64,000 nucleotides of DNA. Origin: Bacteroidota bacterium (GTDB lineage Bacteria > Bacteroidota > Bacteroidia > B-17B0 > Aurantibacillaceae). Position 1 is the stretch's first letter; every line of letters begins with the position of its first letter. The notes under the pieces were generated by a model, which did not search any database, was not told the origin of the DNA, and saw only the letters and a list, made by a program, of their open reading frames with translations. Of this stretch, positions 7,299 to 15,937 are shown one piece after another. The stretch spans positions 1-64,000 of the forward strand of contig JAJNDK010000011.1 of assembly GCA_021156365.1 (NCBI GenBank), read 5' to 3'. Both the position numbers and the translations under genes were made by a program.

Positions 7299-9722
7299 TT
7301 ACTTGAATACAATTTTCATTTCCACGCGGCGGTTTTTCTGCTGACCTTCTTTGGTTGCATTGTCGGCGATCGGTTTCGTTTCGCCATACCACTCGGCCTG
7401 GATCTTATCGGCTTTCACACCTTTTTTGATCAGGTATTTCATTACCGCTTTCGAACGTTTCTCTGACAACAGCATGTTCTTCGCATCGTCGCCTACATTA
7501 TCCGTATGGCCTGCCAGTTTCAGCATCCAGTCTTTCGAGTGTTCTTTCAACAGTTTCGCCAGATCATCCAACGACTTGTATGAAGTCTTTTTGATGATGT
7601 CTTTTCCGGTTGCAAACTCCAGGTTGGCAAATGCCTGCTCCAGGATCTTCTTCTCTTCCGGTTTCAGCACCGGTGCAGGAGGACATCCTCTGTTCTCTTT
7701 CAAACCAGGAACAGTGAGACAGTCATCATCCTTATCGAACACACCGTCTTTATCCGTATCCGGCCATGGACATCCTTTGTTTTCTTTCTCACCCGGTACA
7801 TCCACACAGGCGTCTTCTTTATCCAGTACACCGTCTCCGTCTTTGTCAGGACAGCCTTTGTACTCGATCGATCCCGGGATATCCGGACAGGCATCTAATT
7901 TATCAGGTGTGCCATCGCCATCCTTGTCAGGGCAACCGAAGAAGGAAGCTATACCTGCATCATCCGGACACTCGTCGTCCTTGTCGATGATCTGATCTCC
8001 GTCTCTGTCAGGACATCCTCTGAATTCTACCAATCCCGAATCATCCGGACACATATCTTCCGCATCGGTGATCTTGTCGCCGTCTTTATCCGGGCAACCG
8101 TTCATTTCTTTGGTTCCCGGAATATCCGGACACTTGTCTTCCGAATCCTGGATATGATCGCCATCCTTATCAGGACATCCAACAAATTCCCATACACCCG
8201 GTATGTCTTTACACTTGTCTTTCTTGTTGGAAATACCATCCTTGTCCTTGTCTTTCGGTTTGTTGAAAGGCACAGGTATTTTCAGGAGCACATTCACATC
8301 GGCACCATACATGCTTTTTTTGCTCACGAGCGGGGTGAGGTTGGAAGTTCCTATAATAAGCGGGCCCATCCGAAGGCAGGCTCCGAATCGCATCCCGTCC
8401 AGCTGATGATACTGCACCGGCAGGAATACTCCGAACCATTTGTGATCCCAGCGCGGAGTGATACTTACCGCACTGTATTCGTGGATCTTTGTTTCTCTTT
8501 TCTTGAATTGCAGCGCCATGAAAGTCGTCATGTTCACATAGAAATCTTTCCAGATATTGTAATCGACCTGCAGGCTGAATGCAGTAGGCAATGTCATTTT
8601 ATAAGTAGAAGTAGGAGCGCTCGGCGGGAAATTCTGCTTCAGCAAACTATCGAACTCTGTTACCGATCCAATCGTATCGAATTTGTGCAGGTTGAAGAGA
8701 CTGAAATCGGCAATGAAGTTATTACTCAGGTTCCCTTTTTTAAATTTGATAGTACCGATATCGAGTGCGGACACACCCACACGTAGTTTGTATTTGTTGA
8801 GATCCCTTCTCCAGAGATCTTTTTCACCATCCAGCTCGTGCTTGAATTTCTTGTAATCGGGGCGCCACTCATACACAAAGCCGATATCGCCACCAATACC
8901 AGGGTAAGACTCGAAGGTTTTCAGTTTTACATTATTCCCTTCAAATTCGAAATTACGGGAGTGACCGTAGCTTACTTCCGAGTGAAGGAAATTCATAGTG
9001 GTATCATTCGGAACGTTGAACCTGAAATCCTTGATGTCCATGTAGGATGACATAATACCCTGCAGGAATTTAAGCCGGATAGCGGATTTGAAAAAATGCT
9101 CGTTATCTTCTTTCAATACTCTTCCGTAAGTGAGCCCGTATTCAGCCCAGCTCATTTGCTGCACGCTGAGGTTCTTGCTGCTAAGGTCGCCTGTATTAAT
9201 GGTCCATAAAGAAGGATAATTAAATTGCTCGATGATCAGCTTGGCCAGCTCGGGTGATACACCATCGGCATTTACATAGTTACGCAGATCCCAGGTGAAA
9301 GCGAATGAGTTTTTGTGATTGCAATACACCATGAAGGAAGGCATGTTTACACGTGCCGAAGAATAAACGGATTTGTTCCTCCTGTTTTCTCTTTCCTCCA
9401 TCGAATTGTGGATAAAATCGGTATCGTTGGACAAGGTAGGGAACCATTGTGTTTTGCCCTGATCGTCTTTTCCTTTGAAAGGCTTGAGCGCACTCTTTTT
9501 TAAACCGAGGTAGTTGTTATAGGCCGCCACATTTGCCCCGAAAAGGGTCATATCGAACTCCATCCGGTCATCTACAATGCAGGCAGGCTGAAGAGAGATA
9601 CCTGTAACGCCTACATAGTTACTGTTGGCATATCCAAGGAAATCCTGACTTTTTAGCTGGGAGCCCATTGCCATGATAAACAAGGCAACAAGGCGGAGTT
9701 TGAAGGATAGAGTTTTGGCCAT
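7299..9722 (-). CDS. DUF5723 outer-membrane barrel with TSP3 repeats and OmpA domain
   Basis: About 807 residues. After a signal peptide (LRLVALFIMAMGSQLKSQ), residues ~30-490 form a beta-barrel of the DUF5723 type (FLGYANSNYVGVTGISLQPACIVDDR). Seven thrombospondin type 3 calcium-binding units of 27 residues follow (D-K-D-G-D-x-x-x-D-x-x-D-x-C-P-D-x-PG...GCP; DNA about 7670-8260). The last ~120 residues are an OmpA peptidoglycan-binding domain (LAGHTDNVG...LSEKRSKAV...NRRVEMKIVFK). The protein ties the outer membrane to the cell wall. Two ATGs are possible, 9740 and 9722. I chose 9722 because a -7-like box (TATATTCG at 9742-9749, minus strand) would start transcription near 9737. Confidence 0.88.
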   Translation of the reverse strand: MAKTLSFKLRLVALFIMAMGSQLKSQDFLGYANSNYVGVTGISLQPACIVDDRMEFDMTLFGANVAAYNNYLGLKKSALKPFKGKDDQGKTQWFPTLSNDTDFIHNSMEERENRRNKSVYSSARVNMPSFMVYCNHKNSFAFTWDLRNYVNADGVSPELAKLIIEQFNYPSLWTINTGDLSSKNLSVQQMSWAEYGLTYGRVLKEDNEHFFKSAIRLKFLQGIMSSYMDIKDFRFNVPNDTTMNFLHSEVSYGHSRNFEFEGNNVKLKTFESYPGIGGDIGFVYEWRPDYKKFKHELDGEKDLWRRDLNKYKLRVGVSALDIGTIKFKKGNLSNNFIADFSLFNLHKFDTIGSVTEFDSLLKQNFPPSAPTSTYKMTLPTAFSLQVDYNIWKDFYVNMTTFMALQFKKRETKIHEYSAVSITPRWDHKWFGVFLPVQYHQLDGMRFGACLRMGPLIIGTSNLTPLVSKKSMYGADVNVLLKIPVPFNKPKDKDKDGISNKKDKCKDIPGVWEFVGCPDKDGDHIQDSEDKCPDIPGTKEMNGCPDKDGDKITDAEDMCPDDSGLVEFRGCPDRDGDQIIDKDDECPDDAGIASFFGCPDKDGDGTPDKLDACPDIPGSIEYKGCPDKDGDGVLDKEDACVDVPGEKENKGCPWPDTDKDGVFDKDDDCLTVPGLKENRGCPPAPVLKPEEKKILEQAFANLEFATGKDIIKKTSYKSLDDLAKLLKEHSKDWMLKLAGHTDNVGDDAKNMLLSEKRSKAVMKYLIKKGVKADKIQAEWYGETKPIADNATKEGQQKNRRVEMKIVFK

Positions 9723-9740
9723 TTTTGTCTGATTTTGCAT

Positions 9741-10094
9741 GCGAATATAGACTAAAAACGGAAAATCTGCTATAAATTCATCGCAAAAGCAGATGATTTA
9801 CCTCAAAAGGCGGATAAGCAACTGTAAAAAGAGAGGCGTACAATGCAGAAAAGCTTGATTAACAGACGGTATTATGTACCGATATGGTTAGCTGGCCGGA
9901 CGCGGATTACGCAGATATTGATTGAGGCAAAATTAACACAGATAGTGGATTAACTATTCATAGGGCCACTTGTACGATATGATCCGCGTAATCCGATGCC
10001 TTGGGTCCTGCAAACTATTCATCGGCGAAATCTGCGTAATCCGCGTCTGCATTCAGTTCCGTTGCCACCTGTTGCCCGGTATGCCGTGTGATTG
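9741..10094. repeat. Intergenic region with dispersed GCGGATTACGCAGATT repeats
   Basis: No gene is supported here. Three partial copies of a dispersed repeat occur: CGCGGATTACGCAGATATTG (9901-9920), GATCCGCGTAATCCGATG (9981-9998, opposite orientation) and GAAATCTGCGTAATCCGCG (10026-10044, opposite orientation). The same family occurs at 19968-20050. The OmpA-gene promoter lies at the left edge. Confidence 0.7.
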
Positions 10095-10122
10095 TAAAAA
10101 GCCCGCTCTTGCGAAGCGGGCT
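10095..10122 (-). terminator. Terminator of the DAB/SulP/porin cluster
   Basis: AGCCCGCT (10100-10107) pairs with AGCGGGCT (10115-10122). The A tract at 10096-10100 reads as a T tract on the minus strand. It sits 8 bp after the last codon of the PII-like remnant, closing the minus-strand gene cluster. Confidence 0.88.
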
Positions 10123-10129
10123 CCTGATT

Positions 10130-10311
10130 TTAATTATGTATCACCCGATGCGCATCCGAAACAATACAGATGCCGCCATAGGTGCTATATCTTTCAGGAT
10201 CGTGTATCCCAATACACCGGTCTCGTCGATCAGTGTCACCAGCTTGTTTTGTAAAGTACTGTCGGTGATGATCTCAATTTTTTTGATGTTGGTTATTATT
10301 TGATTTGTTTA
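10130..10311 (-). pseudogene. Decayed PII-like regulator (start lost, internal deletion)
   Basis: Just after the porin stop, the minus strand reads NIKKIEIITDSTLQNKLV then TLIDETGVLGYTILKDI. This is the N-terminal beta-alpha-beta of a PII-family protein (compare KKIEAII...GVQGMTV). It then breaks: in the same frame it ends in an unrelated 14-residue tail, while 2 nt out of frame it continues TYGGICIVSDAHRVIHN and stops at 10130-10132. That resembles the C-terminal strand (YGGxCIVSDA) of PII-like proteins linked to carbon-uptake operons. About 40 central residues, including the T-loop, are missing near 10181-10190, and no ATG precedes the start (codon ATC at 10287). PII-like proteins of this kind control inorganic-carbon transport, which fits the SulP/DAB neighbours. 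Identification of the C-terminal part rests on memory of the family. Confidence 0.65.
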
Positions 10312-11691
10312 TTAAAAAGCTACCTGGTATTGCAACACCACCATTCCCCTCCGTGCTGATTTCGTTTCGCGTATATCACCCTTGCTGTCTGTATTGAAGA
10401 TCGGCCGGCTCTGGTAATCGAGAGAAAGCTTTGAATTTTGCCCATCTTGTATCCAGTTCAAACCGATATCATATATAAGTACGGGATCTTTTAGCTTTTT
10501 ATAATCTGCATACATACCCGATACATACGGCTGCAGCGTTCCTTCTTTCTTCAGCAGATCGTGCCGGAAGAGATAAGCTGCCTGCAGGTAAACCACATGG
10601 CCCGTTCCATACACCGGGACGGAATTCCCTGCGCCATTATAGCTGCTCAGGGAGTTCACGCCATTGGCAGTATTCATCACACCTGCATTGCGAATGTAAT
10701 TGGGACCGAAATCATAATTCAGGTAAGAAGCATATGCGGTAATTGCGTTTCTTTTTTCCTTGTTGAGGTAATAATCGTAAAACACATCCACACCGAATTG
10801 CTGAAGCGGTGTACTGATGGTATCGAATACTCCTGCGTCCGTAGTATCGCGGTGCCACATGGCATCCTTCTGGTAAGCAAAACCGGAGCCGATGTTCAGC
10901 ACACGTTTTTTGCCAAGGTAAGAACCTGTCATGTAAGGAAGCTGGTTGCTTTCTTTCTCGAGGAACTGCCACATAAAATAACCCTGGTAATGCAGGTCAG
11001 GTGCTTTGGTCGAATAGTAGGAAGTGCCGATCCCCGTGGCAGGCATAGAAGTAGTGGTGGTACCGGTTCCGCTCACCGTGTTCTGGATCGGGAAGGGATT
11101 GGTGACTGCCAGCCGGTAATCGAATCCGCCGAGCTTCCCTTTTGCAAACACACCTAATTTCCGTACGAACTGATCGGTGACATCATTCGATGGTTCCTGT
11201 ATCACCGGTAGATCCATGCACAGGATGTTCCCTACGCCGGAAGAAGTGTAGCGGGCTACTCCGTTCCATCCGCTCAGGCCGGCGCCTAAAGTAAAGTAGT
11301 TTTTATAAACGGAATACTCGGCTGTTGCATCATGGAAAAAGATAGGCGTTTTACGTGCCGTCAGATTGTTGAAGCTGTTGATACCGATCTGGGTGTAAAA
11401 GAAAACTTTCTTATTTACCTGTCCCATTACCTGGTAGCGTACCCTGCGGAGTCCCACATCGAAAGTCTGATCTTTGGGTGTTCCATAGACAGTGGAGCCG
11501 GGGTTGTTCTCATTGTAGCGGAGCCATATCTGCACAAGGCCCGTACCTTTTATATAACGGGTACTGTCGTCATTCATATAAATTTTGAGCCCGTCCTTGA
11601 AACGGGCGCTTGGTGATAGATTGTTTTGGGCATAGGAATACACCCCGAACACAACCATCAACAAAAGCAGTGCTTTTTTCGCTGATCTCAT
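10312..11691 (-). CDS. Porin, OprO/OprP-like outer-membrane protein
   Basis: 459 residues. Signal peptide RSAKKALLLLMVVFGVYSYAQ, then a beta-barrel with features of the phosphate-selective porin O/P family (FKDGLKIYMNDDSTRYIKGTG, RRVRYQVMGQVNKKVFFYTQ, ending in aromatic QVAF). The frame extends upstream to a TTG at 11724, but ATG at 11691 starts the signal peptide cleanly. It lies downstream of the SulP gene (263 bp gap with its own promoter space) and directly upstream of the PII-like remnant. By context it may let bicarbonate or another anion through the outer membrane; this is inference. Confidence 0.82.
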   Translation of the reverse strand: MRSAKKALLLLMVVFGVYSYAQNNLSPSARFKDGLKIYMNDDSTRYIKGTGLVQIWLRYNENNPGSTVYGTPKDQTFDVGLRRVRYQVMGQVNKKVFFYTQIGINSFNNLTARKTPIFFHDATAEYSVYKNYFTLGAGLSGWNGVARYTSSGVGNILCMDLPVIQEPSNDVTDQFVRKLGVFAKGKLGGFDYRLAVTNPFPIQNTVSGTGTTTTSMPATGIGTSYYSTKAPDLHYQGYFMWQFLEKESNQLPYMTGSYLGKKRVLNIGSGFAYQKDAMWHRDTTDAGVFDTISTPLQQFGVDVFYDYYLNKEKRNAITAYASYLNYDFGPNYIRNAGVMNTANGVNSLSSYNGAGNSVPVYGTGHVVYLQAAYLFRHDLLKKEGTLQPYVSGMYADYKKLKDPVLIYDIGLNWIQDGQNSKLSLDYQSRPIFNTDSKGDIRETKSARRGMVVLQYQVAF

Positions 11692-11841
11692 ACTAAAAAT
11701 ATTTTTATCGTTCTTCTTCCTCAAAAATCGGAAAAAGAATCGGTTGGTAAATTAATTTCTTTACGTTTTTGTAACAGTATATTGTTGCTTTTGCATTTCA
11801 ACACGCCAACAGTAGCTTAATATATATCACATTAAAATAGT

Positions 11842-11931
11842 CTTTAACTACCCCTTTATTACCGGCATTCAGGAAACAAACAAGAACAATGAAAAGAACG
11901 ATCAGTTTCCGGTAACAAGGGGTAATTAAAG
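11842..11931. repeat. Imperfect inverted repeat, 24-bp arms
   Basis: CTTTAACTACCCCTTTATTACC.. (11842-11865) is the near reverse complement of ..GGTAACAAGGGGTAATTAAAG (11909-11931), with two mismatches and a 1-nt length difference. A 43-nt AT-rich loop lies between. It sits between the SulP stop and the porin start, ~150 bp upstream of the latter. It could be a transcript-processing hairpin, a regulator site or a small mobile palindrome. Confidence 0.6.
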
Positions 11932-11942
11932 TATTGCGGCAG

Positions 11943-11963
11943 TCCCGTCGCGAGCTATCGGGA
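11943..11963. repeat. TCCCG...CGGGA palindromic repeat at the end of the SulP gene
   Basis: A 21-bp element with TCCCG and CGGGA ends and core TCGCGAGCTAT. The last codons of the SulP gene (Ser-Arg-stop, TAG at 11955-11957) lie inside it. Relatives occur at 52908-52928 and 54452-54469. Confidence 0.65.
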
Positions 11964-13583
11964 TAAAACTGCCAGTTTCTTTTTCTTTTTTGTCGATTTT
12001 GGGTGATGAGAAACTTTTACATGCTCATCGTACCCTGTTAATTCTACTATTCCATTATCACGCTCATAATCTTTCTGAAAATCTTCCAGTGCTATCAGAC
12101 TGCTGTGATCGATCACTTTCGCTTCTTCGAGGTGGATCACCACTCTTTTACCCTTAGGCAGCCCGGCTAATTTTTTCTTCATTCCCAGGAAATTGGAGAA
12201 TACCAGCTCCGAGTGCATTTTAATATTCACTACCTCACTGTCCTGCGCGATCTCGTATTTAGCACTGAAAAAGTTTTTCCAGGTAGCTCCGTGCACAAAG
12301 TTGATAATGATCTCCAGCGCTATGCCTGTACCTATCCCGATCAGCAGATCGGTAGCCAGTGTAGTAACGATAGTGATACAGAAGATGGCCAGCTGATCGA
12401 TCCCGATGTGGTACATATGTTTGAATTCCCTTGGATGCGCCAGTCGGAAACCTACAAACACCAACATAGCAGCAAGCGCTACATTCGGGATCATCTCGAT
12501 GAAAGGAACTGCAAACAGAACGGCAAAGAGCAGGAAGATCCCATGGAAAAAATTGGCCCAGCGTGTTTTTCCTCCGTAGCCGATGTTGGCCGAGCTCCTG
12601 GCAACTTCGCTGATCATCGGAAGGGCACCTACTATTCCGCATAACGTATTCCCGATGCCCACACCGATAATATCCTTATTGAAATCGGTCTTGCGTTTAT
12701 AAGGATCAATGCCATCCATCGCTTTTGCAGTAAGCAATGATTCGATACTGCCGATCAGTGCATAAAGGATAACGTATTGTATAAATACACCGGTGTGCGT
12801 GCTGATTCCGGAGAAATCAACATTGACCATCCCGTTTTTGAAAGCGTCGGAGATACTCCCGATCTTTACAAGAGAGAAGTTGGAAATGGCTCCATCCGTT
12901 TTGATGTGCAATGCAAAACCTAATGGAATGGAAACGGCCAGTACGATCAGTGGAGCCGGGATCTTTTTTATTTTCTGATTTTTCACGAGGCTCATCACTA
13001 CCATAATAAGCAGGCAGGCGATCCCGATCTCAGCCAGATGTGCATTTTCGTGTACAATGCTGGATGGAAGCATCGCCAATAATTCGAGCGGCTCTTTACC
13101 TTTCAGATCGGCAGGATTAATGCCGAGGAGCAGGTGCAATTGTTTCGCCATGATAATGATACCGATGGCAGCTAACATTCCGTGTATGGCAGCGGTAGGG
13201 AAGAAGTCGGCCAGCTTGCCGAGTTTCAGAACACCGAACAGGATCTGCACGATACCTGCCACTACAATAGCTCCCAAAGCGAGGTGCCATCCCTGCTCAC
13301 CATCACCGAATGCTACTACCGATCCGCTTACGATCACGATCAGTCCGGCTGCGGGCCCTTTGATAGAAAGCCGGGAACCCATGAAGAAGGTAACGATCAC
13401 TCCGCCGATAATGGCAGTGACCAGGCCGAAGATCATCGGGAACTGAGAAGCTTTGGCAATACCTAAGCTCAGAGGCATTGCTAATAAAAATACAAGGAAA
13501 CCGGATAAGGCATCTGCCGAGAAATTTTCTTTTAAACCTGCAAGTCCGTCTTTCGGTATTTGCAATAATTTTTTAGTTGACAT
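11955..13583 (-). CDS. SulP-family anion transporter with STAS domain
   Basis: 542 residues: about 11-12 membrane segments (residues ~25-420) and a C-terminal STAS domain (~430-525, VVNIKMHSELVFSNF...VIHLEEAKVIDHSSLIAL). Family marks are GLVTAIIGG, SIKGPAAGLIVIVSGS and GVGIGNTLCGIVGALP. SulP proteins carry sulfate, bicarbonate or other anions. Placement downstream of dabA-dabB argues for bicarbonate uptake (BicA-like), with sulfate the alternative. The C-terminal tail is very basic (STKKKKKLAVLSR) and its last residues and stop codon come from a dispersed palindromic repeat. Start ATG at 13583. Confidence 0.9.
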   Translation of the reverse strand: MSTKKLLQIPKDGLAGLKENFSADALSGFLVFLLAMPLSLGIAKASQFPMIFGLVTAIIGGVIVTFFMGSRLSIKGPAAGLIVIVSGSVVAFGDGEQGWHLALGAIVVAGIVQILFGVLKLGKLADFFPTAAIHGMLAAIGIIIMAKQLHLLLGINPADLKGKEPLELLAMLPSSIVHENAHLAEIGIACLLIMVVMSLVKNQKIKKIPAPLIVLAVSIPLGFALHIKTDGAISNFSLVKIGSISDAFKNGMVNVDFSGISTHTGVFIQYVILYALIGSIESLLTAKAMDGIDPYKRKTDFNKDIIGVGIGNTLCGIVGALPMISEVARSSANIGYGGKTRWANFFHGIFLLFAVLFAVPFIEMIPNVALAAMLVFVGFRLAHPREFKHMYHIGIDQLAIFCITIVTTLATDLLIGIGTGIALEIIINFVHGATWKNFFSAKYEIAQDSEVVNIKMHSELVFSNFLGMKKKLAGLPKGKRVVIHLEEAKVIDHSSLIALEDFQKDYERDNGIVELTGYDEHVKVSHHPKSTKKKKKLAVLSR

Positions 13584-13643
13584 ATGTTTTTGAATTTAAA
13601 TGAAACATGATTTTATTTTCCTGGATGAAATAAAACCGGTTCA

Positions 13644-14030
13644 TCAAATTCGTAGAACACGGATGCGTATATAAATTGGAGTAAGGTAAAGTGTGCGCGG
13701 ATGGCAATGGAAGGCATCATGGCAGCTTCCTGTATGCCTAGGAGCAATAGTGGATGGCAGAATAGCAGCTAAGGGAGGAAAAGAAAGATCCTTGTTCCAT
13801 TCGCTGTTGTTTTCGTTCTTATCGCTCAGCTCGTTGTCTTCTTCAAACAGCAGGAAATCATTTTCGGTTTGCGCTTTTTTGCTTTTTTCCACCACCTGCA
13901 GGCCCGAGCGTTTGGAAACGTTTCCCCGCTGTGCCAGGATACCCAGCACAATAAATACAGCGATCAGTGCCATGCTCATGCAGCTGACAATGCTCTTTCT
14001 GAATTTTATATGTTGGAAACCTGTTTTCAT
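13644..14030 (-). CDS. Small exported/membrane-anchored protein in the DAB cluster
   Basis: 128 residues. One N-terminal hydrophobic segment (residues ~13-33, IVSCMSMALIAVFIVLGILA), then an acidic stretch (ENDFLLFEEDNELSDKNENN) and a C-terminal part ending IYIRIRVLRI. I do not recognise a domain. It lies between dabB (34 bp upstream) and the SulP gene (60 bp downstream), so it is probably co-transcribed. Its plan (hydrophobic N-terminus, 'EN.F......DNEL' acidic motif, C-terminal '..I.I...RI') matches the gene at 18629-18985, suggesting two diverged copies flanking dabAB. Function unknown. Confidence 0.65.
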   Translation of the reverse strand: MKTGFQHIKFRKSIVSCMSMALIAVFIVLGILAQRGNVSKRSGLQVVEKSKKAQTENDFLLFEEDNELSDKNENNSEWNKDLSFPPLAAILPSTIAPRHTGSCHDAFHCHPRTLYLTPIYIRIRVLRI

Positions 14031-14064
14031 TCTATGCCTGTTTTCTGTTTTTTATATTGTTTGG

Positions 14065-15933
14065 TTAAGAAGATTTGTAAGCGATCTCGTGGTATGTTTT
14101 TTCATGAGGGCCGAGGAAGATCCGTGCGTAAATACGTATCACCGACAAGCCATCCACCATAAAGCTGAGGGAAGTGAGAATGGCAAGTCCCAGCTGGTTC
14201 TCATGAATGTGGCTGAAAATAAGATCTTCTCCTACAAAGGAAGGGGTGATCGGGAAACCGGATAATCCGAGGCAGGCTATGAGGAATACAACGGCAAGTC
14301 TCGGATGCTCGTAGATATGTCCGTGGTAGGTGAGCAGGTCCACATTCTTCTCCTTTTTTTCGAGGTAGCGGATACAGATAAAGCCGAAGATCCCGGAAGC
14401 AATAATACCGCTTAAGTACACAAACGTATGCTGGGTATTGAAATGCTCATTGAACGAAATGGCCAGTGCGATCCAGAAATGGTTCATGATGATCAGCAGC
14501 CAGCTTACTTCCACACTTCTTTTCTCCGTGAAGGATTTCACTACCATGATCAGGCCTGTAAGCACAAACACCATTGGCAGGTATTTTCCAATGTAGGCGG
14601 GGATATAGTTGTCGAAGTGCAGGGCCAGTATACCAATGATGTAGGCAGGCACAAACAGGATAAGTCCCATACGCACGGAAAAGAAATTCAGCCGGTTGCC
14701 TGCTTTTTTTATCGGGTTCCATACAAAGCGGCTCATCAGTGTATCGAGATTCCATTCTTTGATGCAGATCATATACAAGGTATACTCTACCTGTTTCGGT
14801 ACGATCTTTTTCAGTAAGCTTTGCTGTGGTGAAAAATTGTAGAACTGTTCGCGGATGAGATAAGTGACGACGGATGGAGACACCAGCAGCTGGTAGGTTC
14901 TCAGGAACGCATTGCCGGCAAAATGAAACAGGGCAAGATCCTCAAATCCGAGAGCGATCTCAATAAAGATCAAACCGATCTGCGCCACCGAAGAATAAGC
15001 GATCTGGCTTTTTACCGAAGACTGGACCCTCGCAGTACCGGTGGCGATAATGCTGGTAAATAATCCTAATACAATGATGAGTATCCTGACGGAAACCTGG
15101 TTCTCCCAGAAAGGAAAAGTACGCAGCAACATGAACACACCCAAATGCACGGATAAGGAGCCATAAAAAATAGCGCTGGATGGAGTAGGGCCTTCCATCG
15201 CTCTTGGCAACCATGCAGAGAAAGGGAACTGCGCCGATTTCACGAGGGCAGCCAGCAAAATGGAAAGCGAGATGAATACTCCGATGTAGCTGTGGTTCTG
15301 CAAATGTTCGTGTACCATCACCTGGTCGTTGAGCTTCAGGAATGTGATGTTCTCGTGCCAGAGATGATGGTTCATCCAGATGGCAAGCACGAGTCCCACA
15401 TCACCGATCCGGTAAATGGAAAATACTTTCACGGCATTGCGTACCGGCAGGTAGCGCTCACGGTAAAAGGCGATCAGCAGGAATGAAGAGATACCTAAGA
15501 TCTCCCAGCCGATGAAGAGCGTTTCCAGATTTCCGGCCAGCACGGTAATGTTGTAACCAAGATAGAAAAACAAAATGGTGTTGAAGAAACGTTTGTACCC
15601 ACTTTCCCTGTGCAGGTAATAGCGGCTGTACATCGTTATCAGCAGGGTGAGGAAAGCTCCCACGAACATGTACACAGCAGTGATCTTGTCAAAACAAAAG
15701 TCTACAAAAAATTCGAAGTCGGTTGTTTTCAAAAGTACGGCATCTTTCACATCGATGGTGGTGTGGTGATGCAGAAGCCAGAGCGTAAAGAAAACAATAA
15801 GCGTCAGCAAATGCATGCCGACGGTGAGGAACGCTACCCAGGAGAGCAGCTTTTCTTTTTTACCGGGTACCAGCAAACTGATGATGTACCCGGCTATTGG
15901 AATAATTATAAATAAATTCAGTAACGAGTTCAT
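14065..15933 (-). CDS. dabB: Inorganic-carbon transporter subunit DabB (NuoL/MrpA-like)
   Basis: 622 residues, about 15 membrane segments, of the proton-pumping NADH dehydrogenase subunit 5 family. Motifs: FIGWEILGISSFLLIAFY and KSAQFPFSAWLPRAMEGPTP with its conserved Lys and Glu. No other Nuo or Mrp genes are nearby. The partner is dabA, which ends 4 bp upstream, so this is the membrane subunit of the DAB system rather than complex I. In characterised DAB systems the cation gradient through DabB drives CO2 hydration to bicarbonate by DabA. Start is the ATG at 15933 directly after the dabA stop, implying translational coupling. Confidence 0.88.
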   Translation of the reverse strand: MNSLLNLFIIIPIAGYIISLLVPGKKEKLLSWVAFLTVGMHLLTLIVFFTLWLLHHHTTIDVKDAVLLKTTDFEFFVDFCFDKITAVYMFVGAFLTLLITMYSRYYLHRESGYKRFFNTILFFYLGYNITVLAGNLETLFIGWEILGISSFLLIAFYRERYLPVRNAVKVFSIYRIGDVGLVLAIWMNHHLWHENITFLKLNDQVMVHEHLQNHSYIGVFISLSILLAALVKSAQFPFSAWLPRAMEGPTPSSAIFYGSLSVHLGVFMLLRTFPFWENQVSVRILIIVLGLFTSIIATGTARVQSSVKSQIAYSSVAQIGLIFIEIALGFEDLALFHFAGNAFLRTYQLLVSPSVVTYLIREQFYNFSPQQSLLKKIVPKQVEYTLYMICIKEWNLDTLMSRFVWNPIKKAGNRLNFFSVRMGLILFVPAYIIGILALHFDNYIPAYIGKYLPMVFVLTGLIMVVKSFTEKRSVEVSWLLIIMNHFWIALAISFNEHFNTQHTFVYLSGIIASGIFGFICIRYLEKKEKNVDLLTYHGHIYEHPRLAVVFLIACLGLSGFPITPSFVGEDLIFSHIHENQLGLAILTSLSFMVDGLSVIRIYARIFLGPHEKTYHEIAYKSS

Positions 15934-15937
15934 AACC

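Noticed and set aside
9970-10303. Plus-strand small ORFs in the region left of the porin gene
   Set aside because: They cover repeats, a terminator and the antisense of the PII-like remnant; composition is not protein-like.
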